A stretch of DNA of 64,000 nucleotides from VRUE01 sp963844395 (GTDB lineage: Bacteria > Actinomycetota > Thermoleophilia > Solirubrobacterales > 70-9): assembly GCA_963844395.1 (NCBI GenBank), contig CAWJNX010000002.1:930001-994000 (forward strand), given 5' to 3'. The translations under genes were made by a program, and so were the position numbers. The notes beneath the pieces are model-generated. The model saw only the letters and a list, made by a program, of their open reading frames with translations, was not told the DNA's origin and did no database searches. Shown one piece after another: positions 18,093 through 26,972 of this stretch (position 1 is the first letter of the stretch; each line of letters begins with the position of its first letter).

Positions 18093-18858
18093 TTCGACCC
18101 TTCGCGCAGGGCGTGCATAGCCCTCTCCCTGAGGGCGACGAACTGCGGATCGGTGACCGCCTCGTCGCGGTCAGGCTCCCGCGGCGCCGGTGCGGCTCAG
18201 CTCCTCGACGATCCGCCCCGGCCGGGCGGAGAGGACCGCCACTCGGTCAGAGAGGTAGAGCGCCTCCTCGACGTCGTGGGTGACGAGGACGACGGTGCGG
18301 GGATCGCTCTGCAGTGCGTCTGCCAGCCACGACCTGCATCTCGGCCCGAGTGATCGCGTCGAGCGAGGCGAAGGGCTCGTCGAGCGCCAGCACCGGCTTG
18401 CCGGCGAGGAGGGTGCGCAGGAAGGCGACCCGCTGGCGCATCCCGCCCGAGAGCTCGGCGGGCAGCGCCGCCTCGAAGCCGGCCAGGCCGAAGCGCTCGA
18501 ACAGCCGGCTCGCCTCGGCGCGCGCCTGGCGGCGGCGGACGCCGCGGTTGCGCAGCGCCAGCGCCGCGTTGTCGATCGCGCTCGAGCCAGGGGAGCAGCA
18601 CGTCGCGCTGGGGCATGAAGGCGCAGCGCGGGAGGCGCCCGGCGGCGTCGCGGGCGCCGCCGACCTCGACCTCGCCGGCGATCGGCTCCCGCAGGCCGCA
18701 GATCAGCTCGAGCAGGGTCGACTTGCCGCATCCCGACGGTCCGACCAGGCCGAGCACGCCGTGGGCCGGCACGCTCGAGGTCGAGGCCGGTCAGCGGTTC
18801 GCAGGTCGCCGTAGGCGTGGTCCAGGTCGCGTACGGAGACGGTCGCCTTGCGCTGGCT
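18089..18858 (-). CDS. ABC transporter ATP-binding protein (SsuB/TauB/ThiZ group, frameshifted)
   Basis: ATPase of the importer. Visible: Walker A LVGPSGCGKSTLLELICGL, Q-loop FMPQRDVLLPW, signature LSGGMRQRVAFLRTLLAG, Walker B VLALDEPFASLDAITR, switch VTHDVEEALYLSDRVAVLS. Indels occur near 18785, 18590, 18325 and 18175. After the last repair the protein continues to EPDRDEAVTDPQFVALRERAMHALREGSK and its TGA (18089-18091) overlaps the permease start. The N-terminal start is not resolved; the coding-like frame (KATVSVRDLDHAYGD) begins at or above 18858. First gene of the operon. Confidence 0.78.
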
Positions 18859-18993
18859 CTCCGCTCGGCAGGCGATCCGCTGCGAGCGGCGAAGACCGTT
18901 GCTTCCGTGCGGGCCACATTGGTATCCTGGCGCACTCCGCGCTTCTGACTAAAAAGGTCAGGAAAGTCGATAAGCACCCCGCGCGGCCTCAAC

Positions 18994-19944
18994 GTGGACC
19001 CGGCAATCATCATTTTCGGCTTCGGCATCGGAGCGATGGTCGGCATGACCGGCATGGGTGGCGGCACCCTGATGACGCCCCTGCTGATCCTCCTCTTCGG
19101 GGTGAAGCCGGTGACCGCGATCGGCACCGACATCTTCTACGCCGCCGTGACCAAGACGGTGGGCGGCTGGCGCCACCTGCGGATGGGCACGGTCAACATG
19201 GGCCTCTCGCTCTGGCTCGCCGCGGGCAGCGTGCCCGCCTCGGTGGCCGGGCGTCTGGGCGATCTCGATCCTGCAGAGCAAGATCGGCGAAGAGAAGCTC
19301 GACTCGCTGGTCTACGCGCTGCTCGGCGGCACCCTGCTGATGGTCGGGATCATCACCCTGGCGCGGGCGCTGATCCTCAGCAACCTGATCGAAGAGCGCG
19401 ACGACTTCGAGCTGAAGCGCCGCCACAAAATCGCCGCGGTGGCGATCGGCGTCACCACCGGCTTCGTGATCGGGATCACCTCGGCCGGCTCGGGCACGGT
19501 GATCGCGATCCTGCTGATCGCCGTCTTCCGCCTCGTGCCCCGAAAAAGGTCGTCGGCACCGACGTCTTCCACGCCGCGATCCTGCTCTGGGCGGCCGGAA
19601 TCGCCCACTGGGTCGGCGGCAACGTCGACTTCGTCCTCGCCGGCAACATCCTGCTCGGCTCGGTCCCCGGCGTGATCGTCGGCGCCCACTTCGCCGCCCG
19701 GGCGCCGGTCGGCTTCCTGCGCACCGCGCTCGGCGTCGTCCTCGTCGCCTCCGGCATCGTCACCGTGCAGAAGGGCGACCCGCTGGTCTGGCCGATCGCC
19801 GCCGCCGTGGCCGGCATCGGGCTGGCACTGCTGATCTGGTTCCCGCGCTGGTGGTCGAAGCGGCGGGAGGAACGCGAAGCGATGGAAGTCGAGGGGCCGC
19901 CGCACGATCGCTCCGGCGAGCTGGCGCCCGAGACGATCGGCTGA
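18994..19944 (+). CDS. TauE/SafE-family sulfite exporter-like permease
   Basis: Membrane protein of the TauE/SafE family. GTG 18994; the repeat-type motifs GMTGMGGGTLMTPLLILLFGVKP with GTDIFYAAVTKTVGGWRH and the second-half equivalent GFVIGITSAGSG with KVVGTDVFHAAILLWAAG are clear. Two indels (about 19256, again GGGCGTC where GGCGTC is expected, and about 19545) put the middle in another frame; first and last parts share one frame. About 316 residues. A CTGAC-N7-GTCAG inverted repeat at 18947-18963 upstream may be a regulator site. Followed by repeat C1 and an Rrf2 regulator gene. Confidence 0.8.
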   Translation: MDPAIIIFGFGIGAMVGMTGMGGGTLMTPLLILLFGVKPVTAIGTDIFYAAVTKTVGGWRHLRMGTVNMGLSLWLAAGSVPASVAGRLGDLDPAEQDRRREARLAGLRAARRHPADGRDHHPGAGADPQQPDRRARRLRAEAPPQNRRGGDRRHHRLRDRDHLGRLGHGDRDPADRRLPPRAPKKVVGTDVFHAAILLWAAGIAHWVGGNVDFVLAGNILLGSVPGVIVGAHFAARAPVGFLRTALGVVLVASGIVTVQKGDPLVWPIAAAVAGIGLALLIWFPRWWSKRREEREAMEVEGPPHDRSGELAPETIG

Positions 19945-19956
19945 GCAGACGCGTGG

Positions 19957-20036
19957 CCCGCGGGTCCTGTCGCGGGGCAGGGCTCCTCGTCCTCGCAAGC
20001 TGCCGGCGAGGAACCCAGCCCCGCGCCACCCACGGG
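19957..20036. repeat. Palindromic repeat family C, copy 1
   Basis: An 80-bp hairpin with outer arms CCCGCGGGT and ACCCACGGG, the conserved block GGGTCCTGTCGCG, an inner stem (GGGGCAGGGCTCCTCG against CGAGGAACCCAGCCCC), and the apical segment TCCTCGCAAGCTGC. It starts 12 bp after the TauE-like stop. The related copy at 62463-62540 keeps the loop and outer blocks but has a different, still-paired inner stem. Confidence 0.82.
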
Positions 20037-20061
20037 AGATGCCGGCTGATTTACTCCGCTT

Positions 20062-20518
20062 ATGAGGGTTTCCGCGAAGGCCGATTACGCAGTTCGGGCT
20101 GCGGCGGAGCTTGGCTGCCGCTGAGGAGGGGCCGATCAAGGGGGAGCGGCTGGCGGAGGCGCAGGACATTCCGCTGCAGTTCCTGGAGCACATCCTGCTG
20201 GAGCTGAAGCATGCGGGGATCGTTCGGGCGCGGCGCGGGGCCAAGGGGGGGTACTGGCTGGCGAAGCCCGCGGACGCGATCACGATCGCCGACGTGGTCC
20301 GCGCCGTCGAGGGCCCGATCGCCCACGTCCAGTCCTCGCCGCCGGAGTCGATCGAGTACCGCGGCCACGCCGAGCACCTGCAGGAGGTCTGGATCGCGGT
20401 CCGCGCCAACCTCCGCGCCGTCCTCGAGCACGTCACCCTCGCCGACCTGGTCTCCGACCACCTCCCGGCCATAGTCGAGAACCTCGCCGCCTCCCCGGAC
20501 GCCTGGGCCCCGCGTTAG
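20062..20518 (+). CDS. Rrf2-family transcriptional regulator (one frameshift)
   Basis: Winged-helix regulator of the Rrf2 family (IscR/CymR/NsrR relatives). ATG 20062 gives MRVSAKADYAVRAAAEL; an indel near 20108 then shifts to the main frame: AEEGPIKGERLAEAQDIPLQFLEHILLELKHAGIVRARRGAKGGYWLAKPADAIT, with recognition-helix and RGAKGGY wing motifs. No Cys triad of the Fe-S members is present, so sensing is probably not by an iron-sulfur cluster. Placed after the TauE-like permease, it may regulate sulfur metabolism; this is inference. Confidence 0.82.
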
Positions 20519-20611
20519 TCCTGCCTTCGTAACGGGCGCGGTTCGACCGTCGCGCCGAGGTAGTTTTGCCGCAGGGTCGTTCAACCTTTTCATCCGCTAC
20601 GCTTTGTCTGC

Positions 20612-20797
20612 ATGAATAGTTACCGCAACATCTGGATCAGCTTCGGCATCTCAATGGCGATCGCCATCGCTGGGGCGGTTTTGTTCCGCCATGTGGCCCC
20701 GGCCATGCAAGCCACTGGGTTGGCCAGCCTCGTCATCGGAATCATCGTGCTTCACGCACTCGACGGGCGCGAGTTGCAGGACGACGAACGCGACTGA
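20612..20797 (+). CDS. Small membrane protein, hypothetical
   Basis: A 61-residue protein from ATG 20612 with two hydrophobic segments (IWISFGISMAIAIAGAVLF and GLASLVIGIIVLHAL) and a charged tail (DGRELQDDERD). Codon use is less GC-biased than its neighbours. No family recognised. It ends 8 bp before the convergent VWA gene. Confidence 0.55.
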   Translation: MNSYRNIWISFGISMAIAIAGAVLFRHVAPAMQATGLASLVIGIIVLHALDGRELQDDERD

Positions 20798-20805
20798 AGC
20801 CAGGT

Positions 20806-22218
20806 TCAGTCGCCGGCCGGCACGCCGCCGGCGACGACGTTGACGAAGTTCTCCAGGTGGCGGGTGGTCCAGCACTCGAAGGCGCCGTCGCAGTGGCGCT
20901 CGTAGGCTGCCATCACCGAGTCGCCGTAGTTCCAGTAGAGCTTCGGCTCGGGGTTGAGCCAGAAGAGACGGCCGGCTCGCTCGGCGATCTGGGCGAAGAC
21001 CTCGGCGTGGGGCTCGCGGCCGTTGGTGCGGGCGTCGCCGAGGACGATCACGGTCGAGCGCGGGTCGAGGTCGTCGGAGATCTCGGTCAGGAACTCGAGC
21101 CAAACCCGGCCGTAATCGGTGTAGCCGGAGACATCGGCGACGCCGCCCTCGCTGGAGACCCGCTTGGCGATCTCGCGGAAGTCGCGCTCGTGCTCGAAGA
21201 TCTCGGTCACCTCGGAGATCCGCTCGATGAAGACGAAGCTGCGCAGTTTGCGGAACGAGTCGTGCAGGGCGTGCAGGACCGAGAGGAAGAAGACGCTCGC
21301 CGAGGTGACCGAGGTCGAGACGTCGCAGAGGACGTAGATCTCCGGCCGGCGCGGGCGCTTCGGCCGGTAGCGCAGGTACATCGGCACGCCACCCGTCTCC
21401 AGCGAGGCACGCATCGTCCGCCGCACGTCAACCGTCCGTCCCTTGCGTCGCCCGCGCTGCTCATGGCCGAGCGTCGCCAGGCGGCGCTTCATCTGCGAGA
21501 CGGCGCGGTGGACCGCGGCGAGGTCCTGGGTCGGGCTGGTCGGCAGGGCGCGGTCGAGCTCGGCGAGCGGGCGGGAGGGAGGCAGCGTTTCGGTGCGCTC
21601 GATCAGGTCCCGTTCCAGTTCGCGGCGCAGGTGGCGCTCGAAGCGGCTCAGCTCCTCGCGGTCGATCGGCGGCAGCTCTGCCGCGCCGTCCTCGCCCTGC
21701 TGGGTGCCGGTCGAGAGGCCCAGGGTGCGGCGGATCCGCTGCACGTCGACGCCGACCACCCCCGAGCCCTCGCCCTCGCGGCCGAAGGCGGTGATCGCCA
21801 GCCGCGCCAGGTCGCGCATCTCGTCTTCGTCCCCGGCGGCGATCGCCTCGCGGATCTGCTCGCGCAGCTCGTCGATGTCGAGCCGCTCGGCGCCCTCGTG
21901 GCGCTCGCCGCGCTCGCCGACGCCTCGCTCGATCGCCTCCGCCTCGGCGGCGCGGAAGAACCAGCGCTCGAACAGCAGCTCGAAGAGGCGCCGGTCTTCC
22001 TGTGACTTGGCGATCGTCGCCGCCAGCGCCTCGCGGAAGTCGTCCTGGGAGCTCCAGGGCACCTGCTCGAGGGCGGCGAAGGCGTCGAGGATCTCCGAGG
22101 TCCCGACCGCAACCCCCTCGCTGCGCAGCTCCTCGCAGAAGGCCAGCAGCTTGGCGGCGAGGCCGGGCGGCCCGGTCCCGGCCCGCGGTCCGTAAGGGGA
22201 GGAGCCTGCCGCGCTCAC
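20806..22218 (-). CDS. VWA-containing CoxE-like protein
   Basis: Partner of the MoxR-type ATPase encoded just upstream. GTG 22218 overlaps the ATPase stop. The 470-residue intact protein has an N-terminal helical region (LLAFCEELRSEGVAVGTSEIL), an acidic middle and a C-terminal von Willebrand A domain with the MIDAS start VLCDVSTSVTSAS, the DYGRVWLEFL segment and VIVLGDARTNG. MoxR/VWA pairs act as chaperone-like systems that insert cofactors or remodel complexes; CoxE/CoxD serve CO dehydrogenase, but no cox genes are present here, so the client is unknown. Confidence 0.85.
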   Translation of the reverse strand: MSAAGSSPYGPRAGTGPPGLAAKLLAFCEELRSEGVAVGTSEILDAFAALEQVPWSSQDDFREALAATIAKSQEDRRLFELLFERWFFRAAEAEAIERGVGERGERHEGAERLDIDELREQIREAIAAGDEDEMRDLARLAITAFGREGEGSGVVGVDVQRIRRTLGLSTGTQQGEDGAAELPPIDREELSRFERHLRRELERDLIERTETLPPSRPLAELDRALPTSPTQDLAAVHRAVSQMKRRLATLGHEQRGRRKGRTVDVRRTMRASLETGGVPMYLRYRPKRPRRPEIYVLCDVSTSVTSASVFFLSVLHALHDSFRKLRSFVFIERISEVTEIFEHERDFREIAKRVSSEGGVADVSGYTDYGRVWLEFLTEISDDLDPRSTVIVLGDARTNGREPHAEVFAQIAERAGRLFWLNPEPKLYWNYGDSVMAAYERHCDGAFECWTTRHLENFVNVVAGGVPAGD

Positions 22219-23113
22219 CCCGGCGCCTGGGTCGGCGCGCCCGGCAGCTTCATCCCGACCCGCTCGGCGACGAGGTCGATGTCGGTACGGTGCTTGACGA
22301 TGATCGACATCGACTGCTCGAAGTTCTCGCGGTCGATGTCCTCGGCGCCCATCAAGCAGCAGGGTGCGCGCCCAGTCGATCGTCTCGGCGATCGAGGGCG
22401 GCTTCTTCAGGTCGAGTGCCCGCACCATCCGGATCACCTCGACCAGGCGCCGTGCCAGCGTCTCCGGCAGCTCCGGCGCGTGCAGGCGGACGATCTCCAT
22501 CTCCCGCTCCAGCTCGGGGTAGTCGAGCCAGAGGTAGAGGCAGCGCCGCTTCAGCGCCTCGGTCAGCTCGCGCGAGTTGTTCGAGGTGAGGACGACGAGC
22601 GGCATCGTCGTCGCGCTGACCTGTCCCAGCTCCGGAATCGTGATCTGGAAGTCGGAGAGCAGCTCGAGCAGCATCGCCTCGAACTCCTGGTCGGTCTTGT
22701 CGATCTCGTCGATCAGCAGGACGACCGCGTCGGGGCTGGCGATCGCCTGCATCAGCGGGCGCTCCAGCAGGAACTCCTCGCTGAAGATGTCGCCGTGCAC
22801 CTCCTCCCAGCCGGACTCGCCGCCGGCCTGGATCCGCAGCAGCTGCTTGCGGTAGTTCCACTCGTAGAGCGCCTTCGCCTCGTCGAGGCCCTCGTAGCAC
22901 TGGAGACGGATCAGCTCGCGTCCGGTGGCGCGGGAGAGCGCCTTGGCCAGCTCGGTCTTGCCGACCCCCGCCGGACCCTCGACCAGGATCGGCTTGCCGA
23001 GCCGCTGGGCGAGGAAGGAGACGAGCGCCGCCGACTCGTCGGCGAGGTACGCGGCGCGCGGCCAGCGCCTCCTTCGTCTCGGCGACCGAGTCCGGTGTCG
23101 AAGCCGTGGCCAT
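22215..23113 (-). CDS. MoxR-family AAA+ ATPase (two frameshifts)
   Basis: ATG 23113 gives MATASTPDSVAETKEAL; an indel near 23058 shifts to AAYLADESAALVSFLAQRLGK. Walker A is EGPAGVGKTELAKAL, Walker B VVLLIDEIDKTDQEFEAMLLELL, sensor 1 LVVLTSNNSRELTEALKRRCL. A second indel near 22357 leads into LMGAEDIDRENFEQSMSIIVKHR and the stop at 22215-22217, overlapping the VWA gene. About 298 residues. The pair is a two-gene operon; the divergent small gene starts within about 25 bp. Confidence 0.83.
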
Positions 23114-23121
23114 CGGAGCCG

Positions 23122-23361
23122 ATGATAATCCGCCCGGTGCCCGAGCTCGCCCTCTCCCTCGCCGCCCTGCTGCCGCAGAGCGCCGCCCCCTACATCGGGT
23201 TGGTGCTGGCCGGCTTCGCAATCGGCATCCTCGGCCATCTGGCTGGCTCGATGCGCCTGGTCGCCGTCGGGATCGTCTTGATCGTCCTCGGCGCCTTTCT
23301 CCTGCCGCTCGTGATCAACCTGACCGAGAGCACCCCGCCCCAGATCGAGAACGCGCGGTAG
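23122..23361 (+). CDS. Small membrane protein, hypothetical
   Basis: About 79 residues from ATG 23122 (GTG 23137 would leave more room for the divergent ATPase gene). Two hydrophobic helices (IGLVLAGFAIGILGHLAG and LVAVGIVLIVLGAFLLPLVINL) and a short polar tail. No family recognised. Confidence 0.55.
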   Translation: MIIRPVPELALSLAALLPQSAAPYIGLVLAGFAIGILGHLAGSMRLVAVGIVLIVLGAFLLPLVINLTESTPPQIENAR

Positions 23362-23420
23362 CCGGGCGTTAGCCTTACGATCCCGATCTCGCACCGCGAC
23401 CCTTCCAGGAGGCCCCCGCC

Positions 23421-24566
23421 TTGAGCTCGACTTCGATTCACCGCCGTCCTTGTGACCATCGTCGCCCTGGTCGCGCTGGCGACCGCGCTCGCCGCCTGCG
23501 GCGATGGGGACAGCGAGGGCGGTGGCGGCGGCGATCCGCAGACGGTGATCGACAACGCCACGCTGGAGGGCGTCGAGAGCGGCGTGCTCGATCTCTCCCT
23601 AGCGGTCGACGCCGAGGGCAAGGAAGGCGGCGACATCGACGTCAGCCTCTCGGGTCCGTTCCAGGCGGCTATGAGCAAGGACGAGAAGCCGCAGTTCGAC
23701 CTGACCGCAAGCGTTGACGGCTCCTTCGACGACGAAGAGATCAAGTTCGACGGCGGCCTGGTGCTGCTGCCAAACAGCGCCTACGTCAACTACGAAGGCA
23801 CCGAGTACGAAGTCGATCCGACTACCTTCAGCTTCGTCGAATCGGCGCTGGAACAGGCACAGCAGCAGGGTGGGCCGGAGGCGACCCGGCTGACGTCACC
23901 GCCTGCCAGGAGGCGGCGAGCAAGCTCGAGGTCGGCAACTTCGTCGACAATCTCAGCGACGACGGCGGGGCCGACGTGGACGGGACGAGCACCACCAAGG
24001 TCAGCGGCGACCTCGACGTCTCCGGGGCGATCGACTCGCTGGTCGAGCTTGCCGAAGACCCGGCCTGCAGCGCGCAGATTGGTGCCGCGGGGGCGCTGCC
24101 TTCGAAGTCCGAGATCGAGGAGGCGAAGAGCCAGGTCAGCGAGGGCGTCAAAACGGCTCACGTCGACGTCTACGTGGGCGAGGACGACATCGTCCGCCAG
24201 GTGTCCGCCCAGCTGGCGCTCGATCCCCCCAAAGGTTCCGGCGAAGGACCGCAGAGCGCCGATATCGAGTTCGAGCTGAAGCTGACCGAGGTCAACGAGG
24301 AGCAGGAGATCTCGGCCCCGGATGGAGCTAAGCCCCTCAATGACCTCTTCCTCAAGCTCGGCGTCAACCCGATCGAACTGCTCGGACTCCTGCAGGGCGA
24401 AGGTGGGGTCGGCGGTCTCGGCGGATTGCTGGAAGGCCTCGGCGGGGCTGCCGACGGCTCAGGCGCCGACGGCTCCGGCGGAGGCGGCCAGCAGGCCTAC
24501 CTGAAGTGTCTGGGAGAAGCCAGGACCCCGGTCGACTTGCAGAACTGCATCAAGCTGCGCGGCTGA
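23421..24566 (+). CDS. Secreted lipoprotein, LppX/LprG-like (frameshifted)
   Basis: TTG 23421 is chosen because AGGAGG lies 8 bases upstream; an indel near 23448 leads to VTIVALVALATALAACGDG, a signal peptide with lipobox AAC. The mature part begins acidic and Gly-rich, then alternates short strands (VESGVLDLSLAVDAEGKEGG, FDLTASVDGSFDDEEIKFDGGLVLL, AYVNYEGTEYEV), a pattern seen in LppX/LprAFG lipid-carrier lipoproteins. A second indel near 23882 precedes VTACQEAASKLEVGNFV. The end is Gly-rich with a final pair of Cys (LKCLGEA, LQNCIKL). The assignment to LppX-like is tentative. Confidence 0.65.
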
Positions 24567-24570
24567 CCGC

Positions 24571-25569
24571 TTGAGCGTCCTGCTGCTGTTCCTCAGCTTC
24601 GCCGTCATCCTCGCCGGCGCCCTCCTCTTCACCAATGCGGTGGAGTGGATCGGGCACCGTATGGAGCTGGGCGAAGGGGCGGTGGGCAGCCTGCTGGCCG
24701 CGGTCGGCACCGCGATGCCCGAGACGCTGATCGCGATCGTCGCCCTGGTCGGCGCCACCGAGGGCGGCGACCAGGTGGCGATCGGGGCGATCGTCGGCGC
24801 CCCCTTCCTGCTCGCCACGCTGGCGATGGGCCTGGTCGGCCTCTTCGCCTACCTCTATCGCGAGCGGCGCGAGCAGGGGCTGGAGCTGGACGCGCATGGC
24901 CCCACCCTGGAGCGGGACCTGATCTTCTTCCTGATCTTCTTCGCCGTCTCGCTGGCGCTGGCGTGGGGGGCGCCGGACGCGCTGCGGATCCCGGTCGGGA
25001 TCGCCGTCATCCTCGCCTACGTCGTCTACATCCGCCGCACCCTGCTCGGCGGTGGCGAGGTCCAGGACCACGGCACTCTCAACCCGCTGATCTTCGAGCG
25101 CCGCGACGAGTTCAGCACCAACCCCTCGCTGCTGCTCTGCACGATCCAGCTCCTGGTCGGCCTCGGCGCGATGGTCGGCGGCGCCCACCTCTTCGTCGAG
25201 GAGCTGCTTCACATCGCCGAGTCGCTCGGGCGTCGAGGCGGTCGTCCTCGCCCTCATCCTCGCCCCGCTGGCGACCGAGCTGCCGGAGAAGGTCAACAGC
25301 TTCTTCTGGGTCCGCGAAGGAAAGGACTCGCTTGCGCTCGGCAACATCACCGGCGCGATGGTCTTCCAGTCGACGATCCCGGTCGGGATCGGCCTCGTCT
25401 TCACCGACTGGGAGCTGAGCGGCAACGCGGCGCTCTCCGTCGTCCTCGGCCTGATCGGCGGCTTCCTCGCCTACGAGATGCTGCACCGCCGGGGCGTTTC
25501 GGCTGCCCCCGTGATCGCCTGGTTCGCCTCTACACCGCCTACATCGTCGTCGTCGTCGTCAGCGCCTGA
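24571..25569 (+). CDS. Sodium/calcium exchanger-family cation antiporter
   Basis: CaCA-family antiporter. TTG 24571 sits 4 bp after the lipoprotein stop. The first alpha repeat reads GSLLAAVGTAMPETLIAIVAL with AIGAIVGAPFLLATLA, and the second, after an indel at about 25229 (GGGCGTC again), reads ALILAPLATELPEKVNSFFWV with ALGNITGAMVFQSTIPVGIG. Both carry the acidic P-E-T/P-E-K cation-binding motif. A further indel near 25522 precedes ALYTAYIVVVVVSA. About 332 residues. Confidence 0.82.
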   Translation: MSVLLLFLSFAVILAGALLFTNAVEWIGHRMELGEGAVGSLLAAVGTAMPETLIAIVALVGATEGGDQVAIGAIVGAPFLLATLAMGLVGLFAYLYRERREQGLELDAHGPTLERDLIFFLIFFAVSLALAWGAPDALRIPVGIAVILAYVVYIRRTLLGGGEVQDHGTLNPLIFERRDEFSTNPSLLLCTIQLLVGLGAMVGGAHLFVEELLHIAESLGRRGGRPRPHPRPAGDRAAGEGQQLLLGPRRKGLACARQHHRRDGLPVDDPGRDRPRLHRLGAERQRGALRRPRPDRRLPRLRDAAPPGRFGCPRDRLVRLYTAYIVVVVVSA

Positions 25570-25577
25570 GCGCCGGC

Positions 25578-26032
25578 TCAGGTGGCGGCGAGCTCGGCGA
25601 GCGCCTAGCACGACGTCGTCGTGCGTCTTCGGCGAGACCTTGGGGAAGACCTTCGCGATCTCGCCCTCGGGGTCGATCAGGAAGGTCGCCCGCTGCACGC
25701 CCATGTACTTCTTCCCGTACATCGACTTCTCGACCCAGGTGCCGTAGCTCGGCGACGGCGTGGTCGGCGTCGGCCAGCAGGGTGAAGCCGAGGTCGAACT
25801 TGCCGCGAACTTCTTCACCTCCTCGACCGGGTCGGGAGAGACGCCGATCACCGGCCCGGCTGCCTCGTAGTCGCCGCTGCGGTCGCGCACGCCGCAGGCC
25901 TGGGCGCATCCGGGGTGTCGGCGCGGGGGTAGAAGTAGAGGACGACGGTCTGGCCGCAGCTCCGAGAGGGTCAGCTCGCGCCGTCCTGGTCGGGCAGGGT
26001 GAAGTCGGGGGCACCTGGCCGGCTTCCAGCAT
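25578..26032 (-). CDS. Peroxiredoxin, BCP/PrxQ type (frameshifted)
   Basis: Thiol peroxidase. ATG 26032 gives MLEAGQV, then after repair of indels near 26005, 25960, 25905 and 25800 the protein reads APDFTLPDQDGAELTLSEL, VVLYFYPRADTPGCAQACGVRD and so on, ending GALAELAAT. The peroxidatic Cys is in TPGC; the second Cys follows after three residues, whereas BCP usually has four between, so one codon may be missing or the resolving Cys is elsewhere. RATFLIDPEGEIAKVFPKV is a typical C-terminal signature. The start lies just inside or after the upstream hypothetical gene. Confidence 0.78.
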
Positions 26033-26386
26033 CGGCCTGCTCTGACGGCGCCTTGTCCTCGCGGCCGGGTCCTGGCCGTCCTCGTCGCCGTCGAGCTCGT
26101 CGTCGCCCTGTTCGAGCGCCGTCTCCGACACCGAGCCGGTCGAGCCGGGGTGGTAGTGGGTCTGGAAGCGCTCCAGCGCCTCGTCGCGGCGGTCTTCGTC
26201 GATCGGCACCTCGTCGGAGATCCGCACCCAGTCGGCGCCCTCGTAGGCCTCCATGTTGAAGACCTCCTGGTCGAGCGAGGTCGAGTCGTCGACGACGACG
26301 ATCACCTCGGTCTGCGGGTTGAAGTAGGTGCCGGGCTGCACGAGCAGCTCCTCGACCTCGTAGAGGTTGTCGGCACCGCCCGCCAT
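26033..26386 (-). CDS. Hypothetical acidic protein upstream of peroxiredoxin
   Basis: ATG 26386 overlaps the stop of the upstream gene (TGATG). The protein reads DNLYEVEELLVQPGTYFNP, TEVIVVVDDSTSLDQEVFN and EGADWVRISDEVPIDED, then becomes very acidic (GDDELDGDEDGQDP). No signal peptide. I do not recognise the family. Its 3' end is unclear because an indel near 26055 removes the frame before the peroxiredoxin start. Confidence 0.5.
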
Positions 26387-26863
26387 CACTCTCCCAATCC
26401 TATGAGATCGCGGAGCTGGCGCTCGGTCTCGGCCTCGACGTCCAGCGGGGCCTCGCCGCCGGCGCATCCGCCGTTCGTTGCGGGCGACCACGAGTTCCCG
26501 CACCTCGGCGCGCAGCCTCTCGTCGAGGCCGGGTCCGTGGCCTGCGGGGAGTCGAGCAGGCGCGCTCACCTCGGCCTCGACGTCGAGCGGCGCTTCGCCG
26601 CGCCGCTGGCGCCGGTAGGACTTCGCCTCGAGCATCTGCCGCGCCTCTGCCGCCTGGAGTGGCCGGATCGACCGGCGGCGGCGGCTGGCCGCTGCGACGG
26701 CGGCGGCATTGCCTGCTCGATCGCGAATGGCCCTTTGCCGATCCCGCGCCAGGCGGGGCCGGAGCGGGCGAAGGCGACGGCGGCGATCGGCAGCGCGAAC
26801 AGCGTGATCGCGGCCAGCACGTAGCCGCTCTGGATGCCGATCGCCGCCCGCCGCGAGATCCAT
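26385..26863 (-). CDS. Single-span membrane protein with two SHOCT-like segments (frameshifted)
   Basis: From ATG 26863 an indel within the first residues leads to IGIQSGYVLAAITLFALPIAAVAFA, one membrane helix. After a Pro-rich linker, two similar segments appear, RQMLEAKSYRRQRRGEAPLDVEAEV and NERR..GEAPLDVEAETERQLRDL, resembling short C-terminal (SHOCT) oligomerisation motifs. It ends GLGE with TGA at 26385-26387. Indels near 26660, 26560 and 26465. Role unknown. Confidence 0.55.
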
Positions 26864-26919
26864 CCTCCAAGGGTAGGCCTCCCACGGCCTCGGGCCTATT
26901 CGGTACTCTTGCGCCCTGG

Positions 26920-26935
26920 TTGACTGACCAGTCAA
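26920..26935. promoter_or_regulatory. TetR-type operator palindrome upstream of acyl-CoA dehydrogenase
   Basis: TTGACTG-AC-CAGTCAA is a perfect 16-bp palindrome 38 bp before the acyl-CoA dehydrogenase start. Its size and symmetry fit TetR-family fatty-acid-degradation repressors. It may also serve the divergent minus-strand gene. The regulator is not identified. Confidence 0.6.
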
Positions 26936-26972
26936 TCGGTCCCTCCCACCCGAGATAAAGGAGCTTCGACCA

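Noticed and set aside
18947..18963. CTGAC-N7-GTCAG as a definite Rrf2 operator
   Set aside because: Arms are only 5 bp and do not match known Rrf2-family sites; kept only as a remark under the TauE-like gene.
22279..23121. Long plus-strand frame over the MoxR gene
   Set aside because: Antisense shadow of a strongly conserved AAA+ ATPase; only the last 79 codons (from 23122) have independent coding character.
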